Shown here: positions 9,301 through 16,484 of the stretch, piece after piece
How the letters are laid out: every line of letters starts with the position of its first letter
Numbering within the stretch: the stretch's first letter is position 1
Assembly (NCBI GenBank): GCA_003599415.1
Contig: QZKB01000124.1
Span: 1 to 34,914, forward strand
Reading direction: 5' to 3'
Length of the DNA stretch: 34,914 bases
From: Ignavibacteriales bacterium
GTDB taxonomy: Bacteria; Bacteroidota; Ignavibacteria; Ignavibacteriales; SURF-24
The notes under the pieces: model-generated
Told to the model about the DNA's origin: nothing
Seen by the model: only the letters and a program-made list of their open reading frames with translations
Databases searched by the model: none
Program-made: the position numbers and the translations under genes

Positions 9301-10492
9301 CGTTTAATGAATTCCATAGAATAGTATCTTTTAACCTTACATCAATGTTATAACCAAACACACCAATTGGTGAATCCAATCTTTTATTTGGTCCGGCAGT
9401 TTCATCTTCAACCAACTGGCGGATATACCAGATAAGAATCTGCTCATCATCCCAGCCTAATCTTATTCCAACATCTTTGGTAGGATGAAAACCATCGCTT
9501 TCCTCAAGAAGTAAATTATGACTTACAGGCTGAAATGCATGAACAATTTTTGCAAAGCCGTCATCATATTCGGATGCTTCAATAAATACTTGGTCAAAAT
9601 TTCCCTGCGGTGCAGGGTCAACAATATCCGAAGGTTTCTTAAACAAAACCGGGAATTGAACAGGAGCGAAAATGCTTCTTGGTGTTCCCATTTCAAGCGC
9701 GGGAATTCTTGCCGCATATTTTTTTACAAAGAAACCGTCGGTATCCTGATTTATTGTACCATTAATTATTCCTTGTTCGGTTATTGTTTGTTCATTAAAG
9801 TAACTGCTGTTCTCAGCTAAATCAATATAAAGCCAGCCTCCTTTTTCGAAGTATGGAGCATCTACGGTAAATTCCGTTTCGTAAATCATTCCCAATTGTT
9901 TTGCCAGATGAGGTTGCCTGAGAACATAAGCAAAAACTTTTCCCCAGGTAATAATATCAGGCGATATAGTAAAACCTGGTTGCTTTTCTGCATTGCGAAT
10001 TGCGCAGTGGTAGCTGTCATCTATATATGCATTCTTCGTTCTTGGAGCAATAAAGTTAAAAGATTTCCTGTAAGTTAAAGGAAGATATTTGCTTACGCTT
10101 CTGCCTATCTCTTCTTTTTTGACAGGATCATTTGCTTTATCGGATGCGGTTATGTTAAGGTTACTATTTATCTGGCCCAAATTCTTTATCTGAAAATGAT
10201 TTGCCATTGAATTGAATAAAGAATTTTTATTTGTCGGGTTAACAACCGAAAGCGGGATAGTGTTTGCAAGGTTCACATTCATCGGAAAACTATCTAAGCC
10301 GCTTGTAATCTTTGCAACAAATGAAAGTTGAGCATCTGCAAAAGCCGGTGCTTGCGGAATGATTGGATGCATATCCATAGCGGGATTAAGCGGATTCTGA
10401 TTCCTTGGTAAGAAAAGTATATTTACTTTTAAAACATTCCCGTCAAAGTATTGTGGAAAAGTAAGGATTGTAAATCTTCTGTTTGCTTCCAT
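6362..10492 (-). CDS. Giant protein of unknown function (1376 aa), second gene of a giant pair
   Basis: I do not recognise a family. No signal peptide, lipobox or clear membrane segment is visible, so it is probably cytoplasmic or released by a non-Sec route. It is acidic and rich in Asp, Asn and Pro, with many short beta-strand-like stretches such as FFTYEFRIGHINIWS. It has no recognisable enzyme motif. Other blocks worth searching are WLPMYFANWNGKSMILQDDD, RTRYVVLYKASG and RTRHLWIEFEEPVQDLNDGY. The last ten residues hold a Cys cluster (CCTDCE), preceded by LGEYRILRTSSLTEVPF. The start is the ATG at 10492 with AAAGGA six bases before it. It follows the 1794-residue gene after a 212-bp spacer with a heptad array and no terminator, so the two are probably co-transcribed and may act together, perhaps as structural parts of one particle or surface. 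Confidence 0.85.
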   Translation of the reverse strand: MEANRRFTILTFPQYFDGNVLKVNILFLPRNQNPLNPAMDMHPIIPQAPAFADAQLSFVAKITSGLDSFPMNVNLANTIPLSVVNPTNKNSLFNSMANHFQIKNLGQINSNLNITASDKANDPVKKEEIGRSVSKYLPLTYRKSFNFIAPRTKNAYIDDSYHCAIRNAEKQPGFTISPDIITWGKVFAYVLRQPHLAKQLGMIYETEFTVDAPYFEKGGWLYIDLAENSSYFNEQTITEQGIINGTINQDTDGFFVKKYAARIPALEMGTPRSIFAPVQFPVLFKKPSDIVDPAPQGNFDQVFIEASEYDDGFAKIVHAFQPVSHNLLLEESDGFHPTKDVGIRLGWDDEQILIWYIRQLVEDETAGPNKRLDSPIGVFGYNIDVRLKDTILWNSLNEVQNKIPLQLDANNVLPDFTGELPYQVYPSQLDGDKTKTYWLPMYFANWNGKSMILQDDDAVSIYMNDQNVQADSQNSPNNETGTGVTGPAKTNLSKTYNAIGINTQLRYGNIYDFRIRMMDLTGGGPKIESNPVFEGPSPVGTCHFKRFVAPDMVRIENVPDSNDDEVFTEDELVIKRPLLGYPDVVFTGKYDDPVGLLKQASVDFTGKEAFGIADPDVESVEITVELQTLKMDNLLSISGKEAYIKFYTTIKKFPAGFDEELVIPIEFKDCNVLNFGDTANLGDLGLTQPEIDALPQIVLPTARNIRLTIRALCEDKFGYYGLEREDHEYNTRYGRTRYVVLYKASGNEENLFADASPSSTLKGIYLQPDTVPAAPVHTGIFNLLVGKQVEKIPDMIQRLAQTINVENTGLTLLGSKGERVQFGCSNKIRHTLAPDNSSITFASKADLLNHWLCVITLQVERDWSWDALEDRSFIIKRKKKFTHDNDDETEEMEIGDIEVKKTISINALHNPDRSKTTLIFIDAVEPKNDPKFPDKIDVEYTVETLFKANHGSLNDGSLTLPALLLPTTVNPKQLPKIASAGIALSPYQRNEKYSSTESRTRHLWIEFEEPVQDLNDGYFCRVLGYSPDQLISNNNPELFTPPDEPALPIDPELIRVVIPGQSDDDAGITAMQPMVKALDSDKHFLLPLPPGLHSESPELFGFFTYEFRIGHINIWSTQQGRFGRALRATGVQHPAPTLTCVVNRDEDKLYVTAPYAVAVHNGKNVTSYPVRTEIWALLYAQVRQADNKDYRNILLDDKKLDWRVRIEHDKKVNWVGRYNDAQIKTLKYISVNNWKYDLDYGNFHHVFQLADDSFVNKDATKYGTTVWSNKEISQILQLYGLPSDSNLSILCVEIYPHITNVHEHINNLNRDDVRKNMNNAVAGDNLPDIEEVNARAAFAAVNSSEVRPLSDQLGEYRILRTSSLTEVPFVCCTDCE

Positions 10493-10704
10493 CTTTTTTC
10501 CTTTAAATTTTTAAATTCTTTTTGTTCTATTTTATTTTTAATTATTTATATAAATGCTTCAAACCTATCACACCCTTACCCATTTACCATATACCATTTT
10601 ACCTTATACCCTATACCATTTACCATCATACATCTTCCATCATCCATCATCCATCATCCATTTTCCATCTTCCATCTTCCATCTTCCATCTTCCATTTCC
10701 TACC
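10493..10704 (-). other. 212-bp spacer between the two giant genes
   Basis: The spacer consists of the heptad array (10570-10696) and an AT-rich tail (about 10493-10560) leading to the ribosome site AAAGGA of the 1376-aa gene. I see no hairpin with a T-tract, so nothing suggests the transcript ends here. The AT-rich tail could hold a secondary promoter, but I found no convincing -35/-10 pair. Confidence 0.6.
10570..10696 (-). repeat. Array of 18 tandem heptanucleotides (ATGGNNN) between the giant genes
   Basis: Read on the minus (transcribed) strand from 10696 to 10570, the sequence divides into 18 consecutive units. The order is ATGGAAG x4, ATGGAAA, ATGGATG x3, ATGGAAG, ATGTATG, ATGGTAA, ATGGTAT, AGGGTAT, an eight-base AAGGTAAA, ATGGTAT, ATGGTAA, ATGGGTA and AGGGTGT. 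The units near the upstream gene are nearly identical; those nearer the downstream gene have diverged, suggesting growth from one end by slippage. Seven is not a multiple of three, so the ATGs fall in all frames. It is purine-rich in the RNA and not self-complementary. There are no spacers, so it is not a CRISPR. Confidence 0.9.
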
Positions 10705-13700
10705 CTATGCAATCTGCCTGTTCTCCTGCCATGATTCACTTATCGAAATATCAATTATCAGGAAGACACTGATCTCAAGTGCAAATGTTACCTGGCAGGA
10801 ACAATCAGTCCTGCTGCCAATTCTTTTTACAGATCCCTTTGCTTCAATTGTAATAGTTACGGAAACAATTCCGCCAAGAATATCTGCATGCCCCTGGAAT
10901 AACAACGATGCGGTTACAATAATCTGGGACGAGTCTGCATATATTTCAACACCAACCATAAACAGGACGCTTACATTTGCAACAACAGGCAAACCAACAA
11001 CAACCTGTGCACCGAAACCAAACTTCATTTTTAATGAAGGGCCAATTTTAGTGTCTGCACCAATTCCAAGATTTGCCTGGCCAACAGCATAAACTGTTGC
11101 AGCAGCAAGTGAAACGCACATAACAGATAAACGTGCATAGAAATCAAGATAAGCGCCTGCTGTAGGTAAAAGTTTGCCGGGATCAGTTGTTACTTTTAAT
11201 GATGAATTAAAATAAACTCCCAGCTTTAAAGCGGCTTCAAGTTTTAATGGGGTTGTTGGTGCATTATAAACAGATTCCGGAATTGGAAATTTAACAACAG
11301 GTATTTCCTTTGCCGCTTCAAATTTATATTCCCAGCTATCTGCGCTGTTGCTCATCGCTATCTTTAAGCCTTTTTTAACTGCATCACCGTATTTTTCGCC
11401 CTGCAGATCCTGCAGAATCTGAAGTATATCCATAACAGTTTGTAGAACAGGACTGAATTCAATTTGCGGTGCAGGAAAAGTCGGGTCGCTTTCACTTCCT
11501 TTATAGGAAGCTTCTTTTCCTTTTTGCGAATCAAAATTTCCACGGATAATCATTAACCGTTCAAATGGTCCAAGGTCAAGAACCATCGAGAGGTTGCTAA
11601 GCTTACTTTTCCAGTTGTCTGCAACATTATTGGCGAATGAATTAATATCGAAATTAAGTTTGCCTGTGTCAGTCTGCGGATTGTTATTCACTTTTCTTGT
11701 GGCTTTGTACTCAACATAAATTTTAAGGTAATCTTCATCAATAAGCATCCATTTATCCGGAAGAGGGAAGTCAAGATTTTCAATCTGCTTCTGAAGTTTG
11801 TATCCTTCCTGCAGAATTTTACCTGCTCCGTCTTTCAGATTAATCTGCATCAGTTCATAAACCTGCTTGCCTGCGTCGGTAATAGCATTCTGGATAAAAT
11901 TAGTATCGAGAGCAATTGCATCACCAAATGAATTAACTGCATTACCTATATTCGGGAAAATTGCTTTCGAACTTATCATCCTGTATGTATCCGCAAACAA
12001 CGGTGGAGTTTTACTAAGTAATTTTGCAGGATCAGTTGCATTAATAAGTTTCTTAAATGATGGAGTGAGGAATAAAGCTTTTTGTGTAGAAGTATTTTGC
12101 AACAAGCCGAAATTAATTGTTCCATTTGTTGGCTTCCGCAAAATTTCAGTTGGATTTGCAATTCGTAATAACTGGCTTTCCGGTGTTGCATCAAGCGAAA
12201 GCGAATAAATATCTTTGGCCGGGTTTTGGGGATCGCCTGATATATTTGCAATTACACGGCCAATTCTTATTAACGGTGCCGTAATATTATCCGGCAACGG
12301 AACTACTTCACCCGTGTCATACTTATGCATTACTGTACTCCAGGATCCGTCTTTAGGAAGGATCATGCTTCCCCGTGCAGCAGCAACAAATTGCGGACGT
12401 ATACCGGCTTCATCTTTTGCAGCATTTGTATCAACTCTTGTTATGCGCATCAGCTGACCGTTTTTGCCAATATCAACAATACAATCAACAGCTCCGCCAA
12501 TAGATCCTCCGGCAAGAATATGTAATGCGTCCTGGCAATCTTCTGAAATCGGAATTCCCATCGGGGCAAGCTGAACATAACCTTTCATTTTTTTACATGG
12601 CACTCTTCCGTTAACCGCACCCTGAACAACACCTTCAATTTCAATGTCACAATCGAATTCAACTTCTTTTAGTACTGCCGGTTTGCTGATTGGTCCACCG
12701 GAATTTTTCTGAACAATATTATTTTCATCAACATAATACTGACCAGGCTTTATGAAGTTCGGAACATCAAATTTTTCTCCAACCTCAACAATATTTTTTA
12801 CATTGAATACTCCCTTGATAACCCCGGGATGAATGCTGTCGCTTTCCTGAACCGGAATTACTTTTGTAAAATCTTTCGAAGCAGGAAAATCAGGATGCCC
12901 TTTAAGACGATAAGTATAATCGAACACACCATCACTTTCGGCTTTCCAGCCTGTATCAACTCTGTAAACATAACCGCTACCCGAACGGTATAAAATTATT
13001 GTACGAACAACCCTGATTCCCCATTTATGGATCATACTTCTTACCTGAATAACTTCGTGCGCAGTTCTGCCCACAAATACATCAAACTTAGCCTGGCTTG
13101 TCTGCGCAAACTGTGCATCAGGATTAAACCAATTGCTGAATATACTTGCCCCATAGCCGCTAAAGTCCATGCGTGTTACAGGAACACCGCGGCTTCTTAG
13201 TAAATCATTCAACTTAGGAACGAACTCCTGGTTAAAGATAAACGAAACACTGTCTCCAAGATTGGAAGTATTTGTATTCTGCCCGTTCACATTAAGTATG
13301 TTGTTTAGCTGAAGAGTGCCTCCGTGAAAAAGAGGATATCTGTCCGATGAAAGCATTCCTGCCGTAAATTGTAATTGAATTCCGCCCTTAAGATTATTTG
13401 GAAAGTTCTTCCTGTTATTTTCAATTTCAGGTGGAGTCTGGTCTACGTCTTTGTTCAGAACAGCAATTGCACGCATTCCGAATGGCAGAGTGAAAATAGG
13501 GACGGTAACATTTCCTTTTTCATTTTTAAATTTATCCAGAATAAAATCAGTTAAAGGAATTGGAGCTAACGGAACAAAATGTATGCTGTTATTTAATATA
13601 CGTGTCGCTCCGCCATCGTTGGGATAGTAGTTCGGACCAAGCGGCGGTTCAATTTGAGGCGATGTAGGATTTATTGTATTCGGGTCAGTAAGATTAACCA

Positions 13701-16089
13701 CCGGCTCCCAGGCAATTTGCGGAAGCATAAAAGCTTTTGCATAAATGCCTCGTGATACCACGTCCATTCCCTGAACCTGTATAGGAAATTGAGTACTGTT
13801 TGTAGTTACATCGCTGTTAACTGCAAAATGTGTCCGCATTAATGCAAAACGTTCCTGACCAAAAGATGCAAAGCTTATTCCCATCTGGTCTGCATTGCTT
13901 GAAACATCTAACAATGCAAATACATCATCAAGTAGGAATGAAAAGTTTTTATGCCATAACTCGTCAAGGTTGCGGTTAACTGCTGATCTTAAGTGCGTAT
14001 TTTCGTTTTGATTATTAAACTCGTCTTTTAAATTATCTGCCGATGAATTATCACCGGTTGAAAATAATTTAACAAACGGTTGTTCATTTAAATTTGCTGT
14101 AAGGTTATGATTGCTAGATATATTTTGATTGTCGGATAAATTTTGGTTGTCAGATAAATTTTGATTTGCAGTAGTTGATTGTTCTAACTGGAATTGATTC
14201 TGAAGCGGTGCAAAATGAAACGATACATCTACCTCATCATTATCATCAATGCCCGGTTGCCATTTCGTCCGGCACACAAGCCAAAGCCATATTTGTCCGT
14301 TTGCCGTTGAAGCTAACCTGCCGCTTCTGAACTGTGAACGTAATCTGTTAAAGTTTGCTGCATAAGGATCAGGAAGCGTTGGCAGGTAAGCGTAAAGTCC
14401 AAATGTCAAAAAGAGATTTGCATTTTTAACTTTGATAAAATCATCTGCAAGCTCACCGAAAAGAAGGCAGCCGTTTACCGGTGTGGTTTTAAATAATGCA
14501 TTGTTCAGTGCAAGTGAAATTGGTTTGGGCAAAGTTGCTTTTGGCTGGCCAGGGTTATAGTTATCAAAAAGAATATTATCATCATAAAGGTAAATGAGCT
14601 TGGCGTTATTATTTACTGCAAGCATCAGGTAAGAATTTTTTGAATGTATATCAAGTGCGCTTCCTGTTACGGTTACAGGTCTGTCCGGTAGTGGATTCAT
14701 ATCAGTTTGTGTCAATAAAAGTTCTGTACCATTTGCAAATGTATTAAAGAAAAAGGGAGAAGCATTTGTAAACTGAAGTTTTACTGTTGAACCAAATGTA
14801 TTCTGTTCGTCTTTGTATAATTTATATTCTTGTGTACATTGTTTGTTGAATGAATGGATATCCGTAATGCCGATTCTACCAACATCAGCAAGCACGTATG
14901 GATTGGTTAAGTTAATTTCACCGTTTTTTAAGCCTTGCCATTTAGTTGATAATCCTTTAAAAGTTTTTATTACCAATCCGCCGCTGCCCGCTGCAGGAGA
15001 AGGATTTATAATATCAATTTGCGCTGCAGGTAAAGCCCAGGCACTTAATTGAATATCTGCTGCCCCGCTAAAAATATTGAATGGAGACTTGCAGTTATTA
15101 ATCTTAAAAAAATTCTCTGAACATTTAAGCGGGATTAAAAGCCGGTTAAGTATTGAATCAAAAGCAGCTAAATCATTTGCATACCTGAAGCTTGCCTTGT
15201 GTCCATATACATTCCAGGAAATATCTCCTTCAATTTCTTCAATATCCGCTTTAGAGTTTGAGATATGAAACCTAAACCTGTCAGGTGTATTTACATTTGA
15301 TTCTCTCGCATCAATGCCGTATAAGCTGTTTAAGTCGGCATTAGTTAATTCCTGCTGAACAAGTTGCAAATCAACGGTAATCTTAACACCTGCTGCAACT
15401 GTTAATTTTCCATCTTTCAAATCGGGTTTTTCACTTAAGGATATTGTACCGCTACTTATTTTTAATCCTGTATAAAAGCCGGTTGGCGAACCGGGTGCAA
15501 ATACATTTGTGTTTATCCAGACACTGTCCGGTACAAGTTCATATTCTGTTTTGGGAGTTACTACCGGGGGAAGAATATCGTTGATAATTCTTTTTCTTAG
15601 AGAAACGTTAAACAGGATTGCAGGCTCAGCATTACCTTCAAAGTATAAAGCTACAAGCTTTATAATTTTAAAAAAATCAAACCATAACTTTCTTCCGTCT
15701 TTATTGGTGAAAGGTCCTATACTGTTTTCAACTGCTGCGCCTTGTGCCCACAATGGTACAGAACCATTAATCTGCGTACTTCTTACAGGCACATCGCGTA
15801 TAAAAACTTTAAAATCCTCCTCACCTTTTTTTCTTACTGCATTGGACGCGATCCTGTTTACCTCTTCTATTGTTGCTTCGGGAAGGGCTTCATTAAAGTA
15901 TAAATCAGAATTTTCAACCGGGAAGAAATTATTCCTGATCGAATTAAAGTCTTCGAAACCAATGGATCTTGTAAGAGTTTCCCGGAGGGTTTTTAAAGTA
16001 TCGGATTGTTCGGGATTTGTTTCAAGGTGACTGGAGAGTGTTAATAAGGTTGAAAGAATATTTTTGTCTGCAGCAGTTTCTTTTTCCAT
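10705..16089 (-). CDS. Giant protein of unknown function (1794 aa), first gene of a giant pair
   Basis: I do not recognise a family. The first 100 residues look helical (LLTLSSHLETNPEQSDTL). Most of the rest is beta-rich, with conspicuous blocks such as FDVFVGRTAHEVIQVRSM and WGIRVVRTIILYRSGSGYVY near residues 1004-1045. Residues 642-668 are an Asn-rich repeat. The last 170 residues alternate small and aliphatic residues (QANLGIGADTKIGPSLKMKF, GAQVVVGLPVVANVSVLFMV) like a beta-barrel or beta-sandwich, then end with a CSC pair. No signal peptide is visible. The start is the ATG at 16089 because GGTGG lies five bases upstream; TTG/GTG codons four and three residues earlier are less likely. It is transcribed with the 1376-aa gene. 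Confidence 0.85.
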   Translation of the reverse strand: MEKETAADKNILSTLLTLSSHLETNPEQSDTLKTLRETLTRSIGFEDFNSIRNNFFPVENSDLYFNEALPEATIEEVNRIASNAVRKKGEEDFKVFIRDVPVRSTQINGSVPLWAQGAAVENSIGPFTNKDGRKLWFDFFKIIKLVALYFEGNAEPAILFNVSLRKRIINDILPPVVTPKTEYELVPDSVWINTNVFAPGSPTGFYTGLKISSGTISLSEKPDLKDGKLTVAAGVKITVDLQLVQQELTNADLNSLYGIDARESNVNTPDRFRFHISNSKADIEEIEGDISWNVYGHKASFRYANDLAAFDSILNRLLIPLKCSENFFKINNCKSPFNIFSGAADIQLSAWALPAAQIDIINPSPAAGSGGLVIKTFKGLSTKWQGLKNGEINLTNPYVLADVGRIGITDIHSFNKQCTQEYKLYKDEQNTFGSTVKLQFTNASPFFFNTFANGTELLLTQTDMNPLPDRPVTVTGSALDIHSKNSYLMLAVNNNAKLIYLYDDNILFDNYNPGQPKATLPKPISLALNNALFKTTPVNGCLLFGELADDFIKVKNANLFLTFGLYAYLPTLPDPYAANFNRLRSQFRSGRLASTANGQIWLWLVCRTKWQPGIDDNDEVDVSFHFAPLQNQFQLEQSTTANQNLSDNQNLSDNQNISSNHNLTANLNEQPFVKLFSTGDNSSADNLKDEFNNQNENTHLRSAVNRNLDELWHKNFSFLLDDVFALLDVSSNADQMGISFASFGQERFALMRTHFAVNSDVTTNSTQFPIQVQGMDVVSRGIYAKAFMLPQIAWEPVVNLTDPNTINPTSPQIEPPLGPNYYPNDGGATRILNNSIHFVPLAPIPLTDFILDKFKNEKGNVTVPIFTLPFGMRAIAVLNKDVDQTPPEIENNRKNFPNNLKGGIQLQFTAGMLSSDRYPLFHGGTLQLNNILNVNGQNTNTSNLGDSVSFIFNQEFVPKLNDLLRSRGVPVTRMDFSGYGASIFSNWFNPDAQFAQTSQAKFDVFVGRTAHEVIQVRSMIHKWGIRVVRTIILYRSGSGYVYRVDTGWKAESDGVFDYTYRLKGHPDFPASKDFTKVIPVQESDSIHPGVIKGVFNVKNIVEVGEKFDVPNFIKPGQYYVDENNIVQKNSGGPISKPAVLKEVEFDCDIEIEGVVQGAVNGRVPCKKMKGYVQLAPMGIPISEDCQDALHILAGGSIGGAVDCIVDIGKNGQLMRITRVDTNAAKDEAGIRPQFVAAARGSMILPKDGSWSTVMHKYDTGEVVPLPDNITAPLIRIGRVIANISGDPQNPAKDIYSLSLDATPESQLLRIANPTEILRKPTNGTINFGLLQNTSTQKALFLTPSFKKLINATDPAKLLSKTPPLFADTYRMISSKAIFPNIGNAVNSFGDAIALDTNFIQNAITDAGKQVYELMQINLKDGAGKILQEGYKLQKQIENLDFPLPDKWMLIDEDYLKIYVEYKATRKVNNNPQTDTGKLNFDINSFANNVADNWKSKLSNLSMVLDLGPFERLMIIRGNFDSQKGKEASYKGSESDPTFPAPQIEFSPVLQTVMDILQILQDLQGEKYGDAVKKGLKIAMSNSADSWEYKFEAAKEIPVVKFPIPESVYNAPTTPLKLEAALKLGVYFNSSLKVTTDPGKLLPTAGAYLDFYARLSVMCVSLAAATVYAVGQANLGIGADTKIGPSLKMKFGFGAQVVVGLPVVANVSVLFMVGVEIYADSSQIIVTASLLFQGHADILGGIVSVTITIEAKGSVKRIGSRTDCSCQVTFALEISVFLIIDISISESWQENRQIA
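14086..14166 (-). repeat. 18-bp tandem repeat encoding an Asn-rich hexapeptide
   Basis: Inside the 1794-aa gene, about 4.5 copies of an 18-base unit encode N-x-N-[L/I]-[S/T]-x (NQNLSD, NQNLSD, NQNISS, NHNLTA, NLN; residues 642-668). The first two copies differ by few bases, so the repeat is recent. It probably forms a flexible or beta-solenoid-like linker between two larger domains and could change copy number in frame. Confidence 0.85.
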
Positions 16090-16145
16090 AAATTCCACCA
16101 ATGATGTTTACTAAAAAAATCAGTTAGGTAAACCAAAAGGAAAAG

Positions 16146-16162
16146 GCAAGTAGATTACTTGC
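16146..16162 (-). promoter_or_regulatory. Leader hairpin, possible attenuator, upstream of the giant genes
   Basis: Positions 16146-16152 (GCAAGTA) pair perfectly with 16156-16162 (TACTTGC) over a three-base loop. On the minus strand the hairpin is followed by CTTTTCCTTTTGG, a weak T-rich run. It lies about 60 bases before the start codon, inside the leader expected from the promoter at 16295-16323. It could act as an attenuator or protect the 5' end. The function is inference. Confidence 0.35.
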
Positions 16163-16294
16163 GATGCCACATCATTGACGGGATAAAGGAAATTTATCCA
16201 AGTTAAAATTTTATTTTGACTTTGCCCTCTTAAATCATCAGCACAGGAAATAATACTGAACTTGTTAATTGTGTTTCATGCTGAAGTCAGAAAT

Positions 16295-16323
16295 AACATA
16301 AACAACAGCAGTTAAATTGTCAA
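16295..16323 (-). promoter_or_regulatory. Sigma70-like promoter for the giant gene pair
   Basis: On the minus strand TTGACA (16323-16318) is followed after exactly 17 bases by TATGTT (16300-16295): a perfect -35 and a 4/6 match to TATAAT. Transcription would begin near 16288, leaving a leader of about 200 nt before the ATG at 16089. The rest of the 16102-16484 interval holds the leader hairpin and the terminator of the upstream gene. Some members of this phylum use a different housekeeping promoter, so this needs mapping. Confidence 0.5.
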
Positions 16324-16411
16324 GACGCATGCAGAATATTTCTGTAAATAAATTTTAAGGAAAGATGAAGTCCGCTTTAAAAAATTATTCAAACGGAAAA
16401 AGAGGAATAAA

Positions 16412-16442
16412 AAAGCCTGCAAACTCAAGTTTTACAGGCTTT
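16412..16442 (-). terminator. Intrinsic terminator of the T9SS-exported gene
   Basis: Positions 16412-16419 (AAAGCCTG) pair with 16435-16442 (CAGGCTTT), with inner AAAC/GTTT pairing around a TCAA loop. On the minus strand the stem runs straight into TTTTTTATT. It lies about 40 bases past the stop of the gene at 16485, so it separates that gene from the giant operon. Confidence 0.85.
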
Positions 16443-16484
16443 GATTTTCATAATTATGGATTTGAAAATTCCTTTTTAATGTTA

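Noticed and set aside
10570..10696. CRISPR array
   Set aside because: Repeat units are seven bases, directly adjoining, with no unique spacers and no cas genes nearby.
10570..10696. CsrA-type regulatory sponge
   Set aside because: The repeated AUGGA fits the core of known CsrA sites, but I have no evidence this organism has CsrA, so I mention only a generic GGA-binding possibility.
10451..11092. 213-codon plus-strand frame over the heptad array and the giant gene end
   Set aside because: It is antisense to real genes and its proline/serine/histidine-rich peptide is produced by translating the heptad repeat.
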